From: DFXE01 sp032054765 | GTDB taxonomy: Bacteria > Bacteroidota > Bacteroidia > Bacteroidales > Tannerellaceae | Assembly: GCA_032054765.1 (NCBI GenBank) | Contig: DAMBSC010000013.1 | Coordinates: 66,964 to 130,963, forward strand | Length of the DNA: 64,000 nucleotides | Reading direction: 5' to 3' | Part shown: positions 9,259-17,389 of the stretch, piece after piece | How positions within the stretch are numbered: position 1 is the stretch's first letter | How the letters are laid out: every line of letters starts with the position of its first letter | Notes under the pieces: model-generated | Database searches by the model: none | What the model was told of the DNA's origin: nothing | Seen by the model: the letters and a program-made list of their open reading frames with translations, nothing else | Made by a program: the position numbers and the translations under genes

Positions 9259-11634
9259 ATGAAAGCGATACTTAAAAACTTTTTAAATGTCCTGACACGT
9301 TTCAAAGTTGCTTCCTTTCTAAATGTAGCCGGTTTATCAGTTGCTTTAGCTTCTTTCCTGATTATTATGATGCAGGTAAAATACGAATGGACATTTGATA
9401 AAATTCATAGAAACTCCAATAGAATATTCAGGGTAGATATGCCAAGAAGCCTTTCTGGTGATATGTATGCTTCAGTACTAACTCGTGGATTTGCAGATAA
9501 AGTTTTGGAATCTTCCCCAAATATAGAAGCTGGAACTTTATTAAATCTCTTTACAGGAAGTAAATATATTACAGTTGGAGAAGAGGATTCTCAAAAGGGT
9601 TTTATGGAAAATATTGTTACCTGTTACCCTGATATTGTTAAGATATTTGATTTCTTTATGGTAGAAGGAGATATCAATAGTTTAAATGATCCGGAAAAAA
9701 TATTGATTCCTGAAAGTTTAGCTCGTCGTATGTTTAATAATGATCCGGCAGTAGGTAAGATTGTACATGCCGAAGAAGGTATATGGACTAAAGGAGATAT
9801 TCAAACATTTACAATTGGAGGAGTATATAAAGATTTTCCTGAAAATACTCAACTAAACAATGTCATTTATACAGCTATGGATAACAAAACACAAAAAGAT
9901 GATTGGTATTCACAGAATTACTTTGCGTATGTGTTATTGGATAGAGCTGAATCAAAAGATATTGTAGAAGAGAGTATTAATGCAGCTATAGACTATGAAG
10001 AATATGGAAAACCTGCAGAAACACGCATGGAACTGATGCCCCTAACCGATATTTATTATATGCCCGGACAATTAACCGATTTTGTCAAAAGTGGTAATCC
10101 TAATACTACCAAACTTTTATTTTTGATTGCAATTTTGATAATTGTAATAGCCTGTATTAATTTTATCAATTTCAGTACTGCCTTAGCTCCTGTACGCATG
10201 AAAAGCATAAATACACAAAAAGTGCTTGGTAGTTCAGTCGGAAGTTTACGTGCAACTTTAATTTTTGAAGCCGTTGGAACGACTTTATTAGCTTGTCTAT
10301 TTGCTTTGCTAATTGTCTGGATATTAGGCCAGACACAAATCCTATCATTTATTTTTGCTGAGATTAATATTTTTGCTAATATGCCATTAGCCATATTATT
10401 ACTGGTATTGGCCATATTGTTAGGGTTTGTTTCAGGTTCTTATCCTTCTTGGTATATGACATCTTTTTCTCCGGCTCTTGTCTTAAAAGGTAATTTTGGA
10501 TTATCGGCATCAGGACGTAAACTCCGGACAATATTGATAAGTTTTCAGTATATTGTATCCATAGGATTAATAATTTGTGCCTTGTTTATTCAATTGCAAA
10601 ACAAATATATGCGTACATATGATCTTGGTTTTAGGAAAGACCAGATCGCTATTGTAAATTTAGGGAGCAAACTGTATAAAGAATCAGGTGATATATATAC
10701 AAAAAAGTTAAAAGAGTATCCGGGAATAGAGGCAGTAGCTTTTGCCACTCATGCAATAGGCCAGTCTGATTCTTATTCATCGTATGATATGCATTATAAG
10801 GATCAACGATTTAATACAACAGTAATTGAAGTTTCCTATAATTTTCTCGATGTAATGGATATTCATGTTATAGACGGACGTAACTTCACGGAATCAGATG
10901 CAAAGAATGATAGTACAACCTACTATGTTTATGACCGGAAGATACAAGAAATGTTTAATATGCAATCAGGTGATTTGTTAGACCAATCCTGGAGAGGAAG
11001 AGAATATATATCCGGATTTATTAATCCTGTTAAACTTACTTCATTACGTCAGAGTGAGGATTACGTAGCATTTAAAATGAACGGGAAACAGGTATTACCT
11101 GTGTCTTATATCCGATTAAGTGCAGGTGCAAATATTCCTGAAGCAGTACAGCATATTAAAGAAACAATTGCAAATATTGATCCATCCTATCCTTTTACTA
11201 TTGATTTTTATGATACATTCTTTGAACATCTTTACAAAAAAGAAGAATCATTGAACAAAATGGTTGCATCTTTCAGTTTACTGGCTATTATACTTTCCAT
11301 TGTTGGGGTATTTGGATTGGTTGTATTTGAAACTCAATACAGAAGGAAAGAAATTGGTGTACGGAAAGTATTCGGAGCTACGGTAGGGAATATACTTGTG
11401 ATGTTTAATCGTATTTATATTCGAATAGTAAGTGTTTGCTTTATTATAGCAGCTCCAGTAGCTTATTATTTTGTAACAAAATGGCTACAAAGTTTCCACT
11501 ATAGAACTCCTATATATTGGTGGGTATTTTTTATTGCATTTATTTTAGTAACGCTTATAACCTTATTTACAGTAAGTTTTCAGAATTGGAGAGCGGCAAA
11601 TGCAAATCCGGTAGAGAGTATTAAAACGGAATAA
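9259..11634 (+). CDS. MacB/FtsX-type ABC permease 2
   Basis: 791 residues, two FtsX modules and no ATPase domain. The N-terminus MKAILKNFLNVLTRFKVAS belongs to the same subfamily as permeases 5-9. TM1 is at about 18-40, the next membrane helices begin at about 286 (LLFLIAILIIVIACINFINF), and the loop motif MKSINTQKVLGSS follows. The C-terminal module carries RRKEIGVRKVFGA at about 694-706 and ends in NPVESIKTE. It heads the second sigma-54 unit, with permease 3 starting 27 nt after its stop. Family members couple ATP binding to conformational changes in the periplasm that act on substrates or on TolC-linked adaptors. Confidence 0.92.
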   Translation: MKAILKNFLNVLTRFKVASFLNVAGLSVALASFLIIMMQVKYEWTFDKIHRNSNRIFRVDMPRSLSGDMYASVLTRGFADKVLESSPNIEAGTLLNLFTGSKYITVGEEDSQKGFMENIVTCYPDIVKIFDFFMVEGDINSLNDPEKILIPESLARRMFNNDPAVGKIVHAEEGIWTKGDIQTFTIGGVYKDFPENTQLNNVIYTAMDNKTQKDDWYSQNYFAYVLLDRAESKDIVEESINAAIDYEEYGKPAETRMELMPLTDIYYMPGQLTDFVKSGNPNTTKLLFLIAILIIVIACINFINFSTALAPVRMKSINTQKVLGSSVGSLRATLIFEAVGTTLLACLFALLIVWILGQTQILSFIFAEINIFANMPLAILLLVLAILLGFVSGSYPSWYMTSFSPALVLKGNFGLSASGRKLRTILISFQYIVSIGLIICALFIQLQNKYMRTYDLGFRKDQIAIVNLGSKLYKESGDIYTKKLKEYPGIEAVAFATHAIGQSDSYSSYDMHYKDQRFNTTVIEVSYNFLDVMDIHVIDGRNFTESDAKNDSTTYYVYDRKIQEMFNMQSGDLLDQSWRGREYISGFINPVKLTSLRQSEDYVAFKMNGKQVLPVSYIRLSAGANIPEAVQHIKETIANIDPSYPFTIDFYDTFFEHLYKKEESLNKMVASFSLLAIILSIVGVFGLVVFETQYRRKEIGVRKVFGATVGNILVMFNRIYIRIVSVCFIIAAPVAYYFVTKWLQSFHYRTPIYWWVFFIAFILVTLITLFTVSFQNWRAANANPVESIKTE

Positions 11635-11661
11635 TATAAATATTATCGATCTATAGACACA

Positions 11662-13986
11662 ATGAATAATCTACTTAACTTCAAATCTTTCTTTAAATTC
11701 CTCAGTAGGAATAAAGCCTTTACAGTAATCAATGTATTTGGATTATCCATCTCTCTGATGTTTGTAATCCTGATTATGGTATATGTGAATCAGGGGTTAT
11801 CGACAGATAATTTCCAGAAGAATGCCGATAATATTTATATAATAGGAAATGAAACCAATATGGGCTTTGCCTGGCGTATTGGTGAGCGTGTTGCCGCTCA
11901 ATATCCGGAAATCGAAAAGATATGTCCATTGGTAGATTATCCGGAATATGCGGTGTTTACAGGAGAAAAGAAACACAAAGCAAATATCATGCTGACTGAT
12001 ACTACCTTCTTTTCCATGTTTACCTTTCCGTTGGAACAGGGAGATCCCAGTACGGTGATCGCAACAAAAAGTTATGCCGTGATTTCAGAATCATTTGCCA
12101 AACGGGCGTTCAGCGACCGTGATCCAATGGGGCAATTTATAAAATTGAATGATTCCGTTAATGTGATGGTAAACGGGATCATGAAAGATATCAAAAACTC
12201 TACCATCCGGTATGCGGATATTATTGTTAATATCAATAATGTACGCTTTTTCAATGGAAGCCTCGACTCGGAAAATGGGGATAATGCTGGCGACTTGCAT
12301 GTGTTTATCCAGACGGTTGAAGGCAGCAATATTCAATCAAAAGAAGAAGAAGTTGCGGAATTCCTGAAAGATTTTTTCTGGATATACAAACGGGAAATCT
12401 GGCAGAAGGTAATCTTTACTCCGCTTAAAGACATTTATTTTTCAAAGATTCCGGCTTATTTTTTAAATCAAAACTCCTGGACATTTGTTGTTGTGTTCAT
12501 GTTTGTTGGTATCCTAATCCTGATATTTGCAGTTATTAATTATATAAATCTTACGGTAGCCCAAACCGGTTCGCGAGCGAAGGAGATGGCTACCCGGCGG
12601 CTTTTAGGTTCTTCCAGAGGAGAGTTATTCTTGAGATTAATATTTGAATCGGCTATTATATGTATATTATCTTTTGGTATCGGATTATTATTGGCTTTTG
12701 CTGTTAAACCCTTTGCCAATGACCTTTTACAAACCACTATCGATCTTAAAGGTTTCTTTACCTGGGAAAATACTATAATTGTGCTTGGGATGATCTTTTT
12801 AATAAGCCTTATTTCAGGTCTGCTTCCGGCAATTATAATCTCCAATTCCAAACCGATTGATATTGTGAGAGGTGGTTTCCGGGTCAAGACGAAGATGGTA
12901 TTCAGCAAGATCTTTATTACATTCCAAAATGTGATAACTATTATGTTACTAGCCGCCTCACTGACTATGATATTACAAATAAACCACATGGTCAAAGCTC
13001 CGTTAGGATATAATACGTCTAATATGCTATATGTCCCCACGTATCAATTTGAAAGTAATGACAAACTGAATACATTTATAAATGAGGTACGGCAATTAGC
13101 TTCAGTAAAACGGGTTGGTCAGTCACAAGGAGTTCCCTTTACCAGAGGAAATAACAATACAATTGTATACGAAGGACGAAATATCTCTTTCCAGCGTTTG
13201 GTAGGTGACAGTATTTTTTTCAATATGCTTGGCCTTGAAATCCTTCATAAAAATAGTGTTGCCGGTACTCAGTATTATCTAAACGAACAAGCTCTAAGGG
13301 AAACCGAATTGCCTATAGATGCTACAGAAATCAAACTTTGGGAAAATAGTGATCCTCTTTCCATATCAGGTGTAGTACGTGATTTCCAGTTAAGTAATAT
13401 TTCTTATATGAAAAAACCGGTAATGATCGAAATACGAAAATATACTGAATTTTATCCTTGGAATGTGTTGATAGAAACACAAGGAGATCCTTTTGCTGCG
13501 CGTGATCAGGTGAAGGAAATCTATGAACGTATTTCCCAACTTGAATTTACTGGCAAATATACAGATCAACAGATTGAAGAATCCTACGAAGAGCAACAGC
13601 GGATGGCCAAATTGGTAATCGTATTTGCTATTATTGCTATCATCATATCTTTACTTGGACTATTGGCTATGTCAACTTATTTTATTCGACAACGTTCCCG
13701 TGAGGTGGCAGTGCGTAAGGTGTTTGGCTCATCTAATGCACAGATTCTTTTTAAGCTTATTTCAACGTTTATATCTTATGTTGGAATAGCCTTTCTAATT
13801 GCTACACCTATTATCTGGTATCTGATGAATAAGTGGATAGCCGATTATCCGTATAGAATATCTTTATATCCCGGAATATTTATCGCGGCTGGTTTGTTCT
13901 GCCTTGTAGTAGCTTTTGTAACTGTGTTTTTCCAAAGCTATAGAGCGGCAAATGCAAATCCTGTGAATAGTGTAAAAGCTGAGTAA
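11662..13986 (+). CDS. MacB/FtsX-type ABC permease 3
   Basis: 774 residues and the most divergent of the nine: N-terminus MNNLLNFKSFFKFLSRNKAFTVINVFGLSISL, and REMATRRLLGSS in place of the INTQKVLG loop of subfamily B. The doubled architecture is kept: TM1 at about 20-42, a cluster after about residue 272, and three TMs after about 650 with SREVAVRKVFGSS just behind TM6. The C-terminal tail is NPVNSVKAE. It sits 27 nt after permease 2 and 18 nt before permease 4, so the three are probably cotranscribed. Confidence 0.9.
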   Translation: MNNLLNFKSFFKFLSRNKAFTVINVFGLSISLMFVILIMVYVNQGLSTDNFQKNADNIYIIGNETNMGFAWRIGERVAAQYPEIEKICPLVDYPEYAVFTGEKKHKANIMLTDTTFFSMFTFPLEQGDPSTVIATKSYAVISESFAKRAFSDRDPMGQFIKLNDSVNVMVNGIMKDIKNSTIRYADIIVNINNVRFFNGSLDSENGDNAGDLHVFIQTVEGSNIQSKEEEVAEFLKDFFWIYKREIWQKVIFTPLKDIYFSKIPAYFLNQNSWTFVVVFMFVGILILIFAVINYINLTVAQTGSRAKEMATRRLLGSSRGELFLRLIFESAIICILSFGIGLLLAFAVKPFANDLLQTTIDLKGFFTWENTIIVLGMIFLISLISGLLPAIIISNSKPIDIVRGGFRVKTKMVFSKIFITFQNVITIMLLAASLTMILQINHMVKAPLGYNTSNMLYVPTYQFESNDKLNTFINEVRQLASVKRVGQSQGVPFTRGNNNTIVYEGRNISFQRLVGDSIFFNMLGLEILHKNSVAGTQYYLNEQALRETELPIDATEIKLWENSDPLSISGVVRDFQLSNISYMKKPVMIEIRKYTEFYPWNVLIETQGDPFAARDQVKEIYERISQLEFTGKYTDQQIEESYEEQQRMAKLVIVFAIIAIIISLLGLLAMSTYFIRQRSREVAVRKVFGSSNAQILFKLISTFISYVGIAFLIATPIIWYLMNKWIADYPYRISLYPGIFIAAGLFCLVVAFVTVFFQSYRAANANPVNSVKAE

Positions 13987-14004
13987 TCAATTAAATTCAT
14001 TTTT

Positions 14005-16329
14005 ATGAAACAAATCCATTATGTCTTTCTTTTTTTGCTTCGTGGAAAAGGAAGCAATTCAATAAAAGTAATCTCCCTGACATTGGGATTGGTGGTTGCT
14101 TTGGTATTATTCTCAAAAGTTGCTTTTGAAATGAGTTATGACAAATCTTATCCGGATGCCGACAGGATTTATCAATTGAATATGAAGTTAGACATTGTCA
14201 ATAGCAATGCCTCCGAACAAGATATAGTCAATGCTCCGTTTGCCCCTACCATGTATCAGGAGTTTGATGAGGTTGTTGAAGGAACATCTATTTTTGCATG
14301 GCCTGAAAATGGTGTTTTTAAAGTGGGTGATAAAGATTATCAGGGAGATCTTCTTCTTGTAGATTCTATGTTTTTAAAAACATTTGGTCTGAAATTATTA
14401 GCAGGTAATCCGGAAGATGTGTCAGTCCCTATGACAATATTCATTTCCGAAACACTTGCAAAAAATGTTTTTGCCGACGAAAATCCGGTAGGTCAGTTAA
14501 TGCATACAGATGACGGTTCATTAACTGTAAGTGGTGTATTTGCGGATGTTCCCAAAAACAGCCACCTGAAGTTCGATTTAATATCTATTGTTGAACCGAT
14601 GGAATTTGGAGGATGGGAAAGACAGGATCGTTTTCGTGGGTATGTAAAGTTAGCACCCGGTATTGACTATAGAACAGTAGAAGCTAAAATACCCGACATG
14701 ATGAGAAAGCACTATGATGTAGATGCCGAAATACAACAAGGCAGGGTAAGGACTTTCTACCTTAAGCCGGTTACAGAAGTTCATTCAAGTAATCTGGATG
14801 TCAGACGATCAAACATTATATTAAGTATCCTTGCTTTTAGTTTGTTGTTTGCTGCTGCGATGAACTATGTACTTATATCCATATCATCGTTGGCAAAACG
14901 TTCAAAAGCGGTGGGTATTCAAAAATGCAGCGGAGCTTCCAATGGGAATATCTTCAGGATGTTTTTGGGTGAAACCGGTATACTTATATTTGTATCGTTA
15001 ATATTCGCTTTCTTATTAATCCTTGCTTTCAGGGGGCAGATAGAGATGTTGATTAAATCGGAGCTGTCTTCCATTTTCTCATTATCCAATCTTTGGGTAA
15101 CAGGGGGGATAGTATTGGCGTTATTATTCACTACAGGTCTTATTCCGGGAAAGATATTTTCATCTATTCCTGTCACACAAGTGTTCCGTTCACAGCAAGA
15201 AGGGAAAAGACAATGGAAGAACCTTCTGTTATTTGCACAATTCTCCGGAATAGCTTTTATGCTTACACTATTGACAATCATTGTCTACCAATATCAGATG
15301 GTGATGAACAGAGATATGGGGTACATTACTAAAAATATCATTTTCTCGGATGAAAGCTGGCGGTTGAATCAAGAGCAATTAAAAACAGCCAAAGCTGAAT
15401 TCGAAAGATTACCGGAAGTAGCTGCAGCGACAATTGTTTCCGTTCTTCCGGTCAACGGCGATAACGGAGGTAGTCCTGTGGTTGATAACGAAACAAAAGA
15501 AAACCTATTTACAGGACGTTTCTTAGCCGCCGATAATAACTATTTCGAAACTTTCGGTATACAACTTATCAACGGGCGTGGCTTTACGGATAATTCTGCT
15601 AACACGAATGAAATAATTATTAATGAGACATTGGCACGCTTGTTAAATGTTGAGAACCCTATTGGGCACAGGATCGATTACCTTTCACATGAACGTATTA
15701 TATGCGGCGTAATAAAAGACTATCAGACACAAACTTTCCAAAGTAATATTGAACCATTAGTAATCTTTCCGGTTTTCTCAGAATTAGAATACTACACCAT
15801 TGCTTTACGCCTGAATGCCCCAGTCAAAACTGAACAGTTAGATATATTTACAGGACAGTTGCAAGCATGGGTACATAATGAAAATGTAGCATTTACATCA
15901 TATGCGAATGTTCTTTATGGAGAAAGATATGGTGATGTGCGCCTGTTTCGGAATTCTGTGTTGACGGCTGCATTTATTATGTTAGTAATAACCTTGTTGG
16001 GTTTGTTTGGATTTGTAGATGATGAAGTTGTACGTCGACGGAAAGAAATCGCAGTCCGCAAAGTAAACGGAGCACGTGCAAAAGATATTCTGTATTTATT
16101 GTCGGTAGGTATTACGTATATTGCCATTCCGGCCATAGTATTAGGGTTATTGTTTTCGTATGTCGTTGGGGATGAATGGCTACAACAATTTGTGGTGAAG
16201 ATACCTTTAAATTTAATTTTGTTCACTCTGACCGGTTTGTGTATCTTTACCATTTTACTGTTTACTGTCGTAACACGCTCTTGGAGCGTAGCCCATGATA
16301 ATCCGGCGAACTGGCTTAAATCTGAATAA
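14005..16329 (+). CDS. MacB/FtsX-type ABC permease 4
   Basis: 774 residues. Its N-terminal GSNSIKVISLTLGLVVALVLFSKVAFEMSYD and C-terminal DDEVVRRRKEIAVRKVNGA pair it with permease 1 as a distinct subfamily. TM1 is at about 18-38, TM2-4 between about 270 and 395, TM5 at about 410-432, and TM6-8 after about 650. The tail reads NPANWLKSE, where Trp replaces the usual Ser. No nucleotide-binding domain. It is last in the second sigma-54 unit; its stop codon is only 10 nt before the operator pair of promoter 3. Confidence 0.91.
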   Translation: MKQIHYVFLFLLRGKGSNSIKVISLTLGLVVALVLFSKVAFEMSYDKSYPDADRIYQLNMKLDIVNSNASEQDIVNAPFAPTMYQEFDEVVEGTSIFAWPENGVFKVGDKDYQGDLLLVDSMFLKTFGLKLLAGNPEDVSVPMTIFISETLAKNVFADENPVGQLMHTDDGSLTVSGVFADVPKNSHLKFDLISIVEPMEFGGWERQDRFRGYVKLAPGIDYRTVEAKIPDMMRKHYDVDAEIQQGRVRTFYLKPVTEVHSSNLDVRRSNIILSILAFSLLFAAAMNYVLISISSLAKRSKAVGIQKCSGASNGNIFRMFLGETGILIFVSLIFAFLLILAFRGQIEMLIKSELSSIFSLSNLWVTGGIVLALLFTTGLIPGKIFSSIPVTQVFRSQQEGKRQWKNLLLFAQFSGIAFMLTLLTIIVYQYQMVMNRDMGYITKNIIFSDESWRLNQEQLKTAKAEFERLPEVAAATIVSVLPVNGDNGGSPVVDNETKENLFTGRFLAADNNYFETFGIQLINGRGFTDNSANTNEIIINETLARLLNVENPIGHRIDYLSHERIICGVIKDYQTQTFQSNIEPLVIFPVFSELEYYTIALRLNAPVKTEQLDIFTGQLQAWVHNENVAFTSYANVLYGERYGDVRLFRNSVLTAAFIMLVITLLGLFGFVDDEVVRRRKEIAVRKVNGARAKDILYLLSVGITYIAIPAIVLGLLFSYVVGDEWLQQFVVKIPLNLILFTLTGLCIFTILLFTVVTRSWSVAHDNPANWLKSE

Positions 16330-16339
16330 GAATAGTAGT

Positions 16340-16377
16340 TGTCAAATAATTATACATCATTGTCAAATAATTAGACA
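16340..16377. promoter_or_regulatory. Tandem 17-bp operator pair, promoter 3
   Basis: Sites at 16340-16356 (TGTCAAATAATTATACA) and 16361-16377 (TGTCAAATAATTAGACA), starts 21 bp apart. The proximal centre (16369) is 77 nt from the -12 G at 16446. This is the third instance of the same arrangement. Confidence 0.8.
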
Positions 16378-16431
16378 CTAATATTAAATGGGATATTTTT
16401 CAACTGTTTGATTAATAAAAGATTAATATAT

Positions 16432-16448
16432 TTGGCACATAATTTGAA
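16432..16448 (+). promoter_or_regulatory. Sigma-54 (-24/-12) promoter 3
   Basis: TTGGCACATAATTTGAA: GG at 16434-16435 and G at 16446, 12 nt apart, with GA instead of GC at -12 as in promoter 2. The start point would be near 16459, about 40 nt before the ATPase ATG at 16499. Confidence 0.78.
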
Positions 16449-16498
16449 TTAATAATAAAGAGAACATAGAATAATAATAAATTAAAGAATATAAAGTC

Positions 16499-17179
16499 AT
16501 GATCAAGATTGAAAATTTAAGCAAACTTTTCCGTACTGAAGAAGTAGAAACAATTGCCCTTAATAAAGTGTCTATAGAAGTAAAAGACGGTGAATTTGTG
16601 GCTATTATGGGTCCTTCAGGTTGTGGTAAATCAACTTTATTGAATATCCTGGGATTATTGGACAACCCTACAGAAGGAAACTACTATTTAGGTGAAACGG
16701 AAGTAGGCCATCTGAAGGAAAAAGAACGTACACAGGTTCGTAAAGGGAATATCGGTTTTGTATTTCAAAGCTTTAACTTGATTGACGAACTGAATGTCTT
16801 TGAAAATGTAGAACTACCTCTTACATATCTTAAGATCAAGTCATCAGAACGTAAACAGATGGTAACGGATATCCTGAAACGTATGAACATCAGCCACCGT
16901 GCCGGACACTTTCCACAACAATTATCGGGGGGGCAACAACAACGTGTAGCAATAGCCCGTGCGGTAGTTTCCAATCCTAAGCTGATCCTTGCCGATGAGC
17001 CTACCGGTAATTTGGATAGTAAGAATGGTTTGGAAGTTATGGAATTGCTGACTGAACTGAATAAAGAAGGAACAACTATCATCATGGTAACCCACTCCAA
17101 GCATGATGCTTCTTTCTCACATAGGGTAATCAATCTGTTCGACGGTAGCATCGTTTCTTCCGTAAGCGAATTTATTTAA
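16499..17179 (+). CDS. ABC transporter ATPase, LolD/MacB type
   Basis: 226 residues, a complete stand-alone nucleotide-binding domain. Walker A GPSGCGKST is at 38-46, the signature LSGGQQQR and Walker B LILADEPTGNLD follow, and the H-loop is in VTHSKHDA. The short length and the LNILGLLDNPTEG region are typical of the MacB/LolD/FtsE branch that pairs with FtsX-like permeases. It is the only ATPase in the locus and must supply energy to some or all of the nine permeases. It is first gene of the third sigma-54 unit, with five subfamily-B permeases behind it. Which permeases it actually pairs with is not visible from sequence. Confidence 0.95.
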   Translation: MIKIENLSKLFRTEEVETIALNKVSIEVKDGEFVAIMGPSGCGKSTLLNILGLLDNPTEGNYYLGETEVGHLKEKERTQVRKGNIGFVFQSFNLIDELNVFENVELPLTYLKIKSSERKQMVTDILKRMNISHRAGHFPQQLSGGQQQRVAIARAVVSNPKLILADEPTGNLDSKNGLEVMELLTELNKEGTTIIMVTHSKHDASFSHRVINLFDGSIVSSVSEFI

Positions 17180-17248
17180 GAACTAATATAGTTGTCTTTT
17201 CCGGGTATTCGGAATATTTTTCTGGTAATACCGACTTGTATTTTAATT

Positions 17249-17336
17249 TTGAGGTACCTCAAATCCGATTTAGACGTACCTCAAAATTAGATTAGAGGTA
17301 CGTCTAAAATTATTTTGAGGTACCTCAAACCAAAAA
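17249..17336. repeat. 88-nt array of four 22-nt palindromic units (type B)
   Basis: The core GTAC recurs at 17254, 17276, 17298 and 17320, exactly 22 nt apart. The first and last units contain the perfect 14-bp palindrome TTGAGGTACCTCAA (17249-17262 and 17315-17328). The two middle units carry TAGACGTACCT and TAGAGGTACGT variants. The array lies in the 210-nt gap between the ATPase gene and permease 5. The plan matches 6378-6465 and 63681-63768, although the bases are unrelated. Confidence 0.8.
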
Positions 17337-17389
17337 TACATAATAGAGTAATTGATAATGCATCATAAACCTGCTAAAAAAATAACAAT

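Noticed and set aside
12540..13040. 166-codon open frame on the minus strand inside permease 3
   Set aside because: It is antisense to a strongly supported membrane protein gene; its hydrophobic, Ile-rich translation mirrors the TM-coding strand, and there is no promoter or family motif.
14919..15281. 120-codon minus-strand frame inside permease 4
   Set aside because: Lies fully within the coding sequence of permease 4 and shows only low-complexity Ile/Asn/Lys runs with no recognisable motif.
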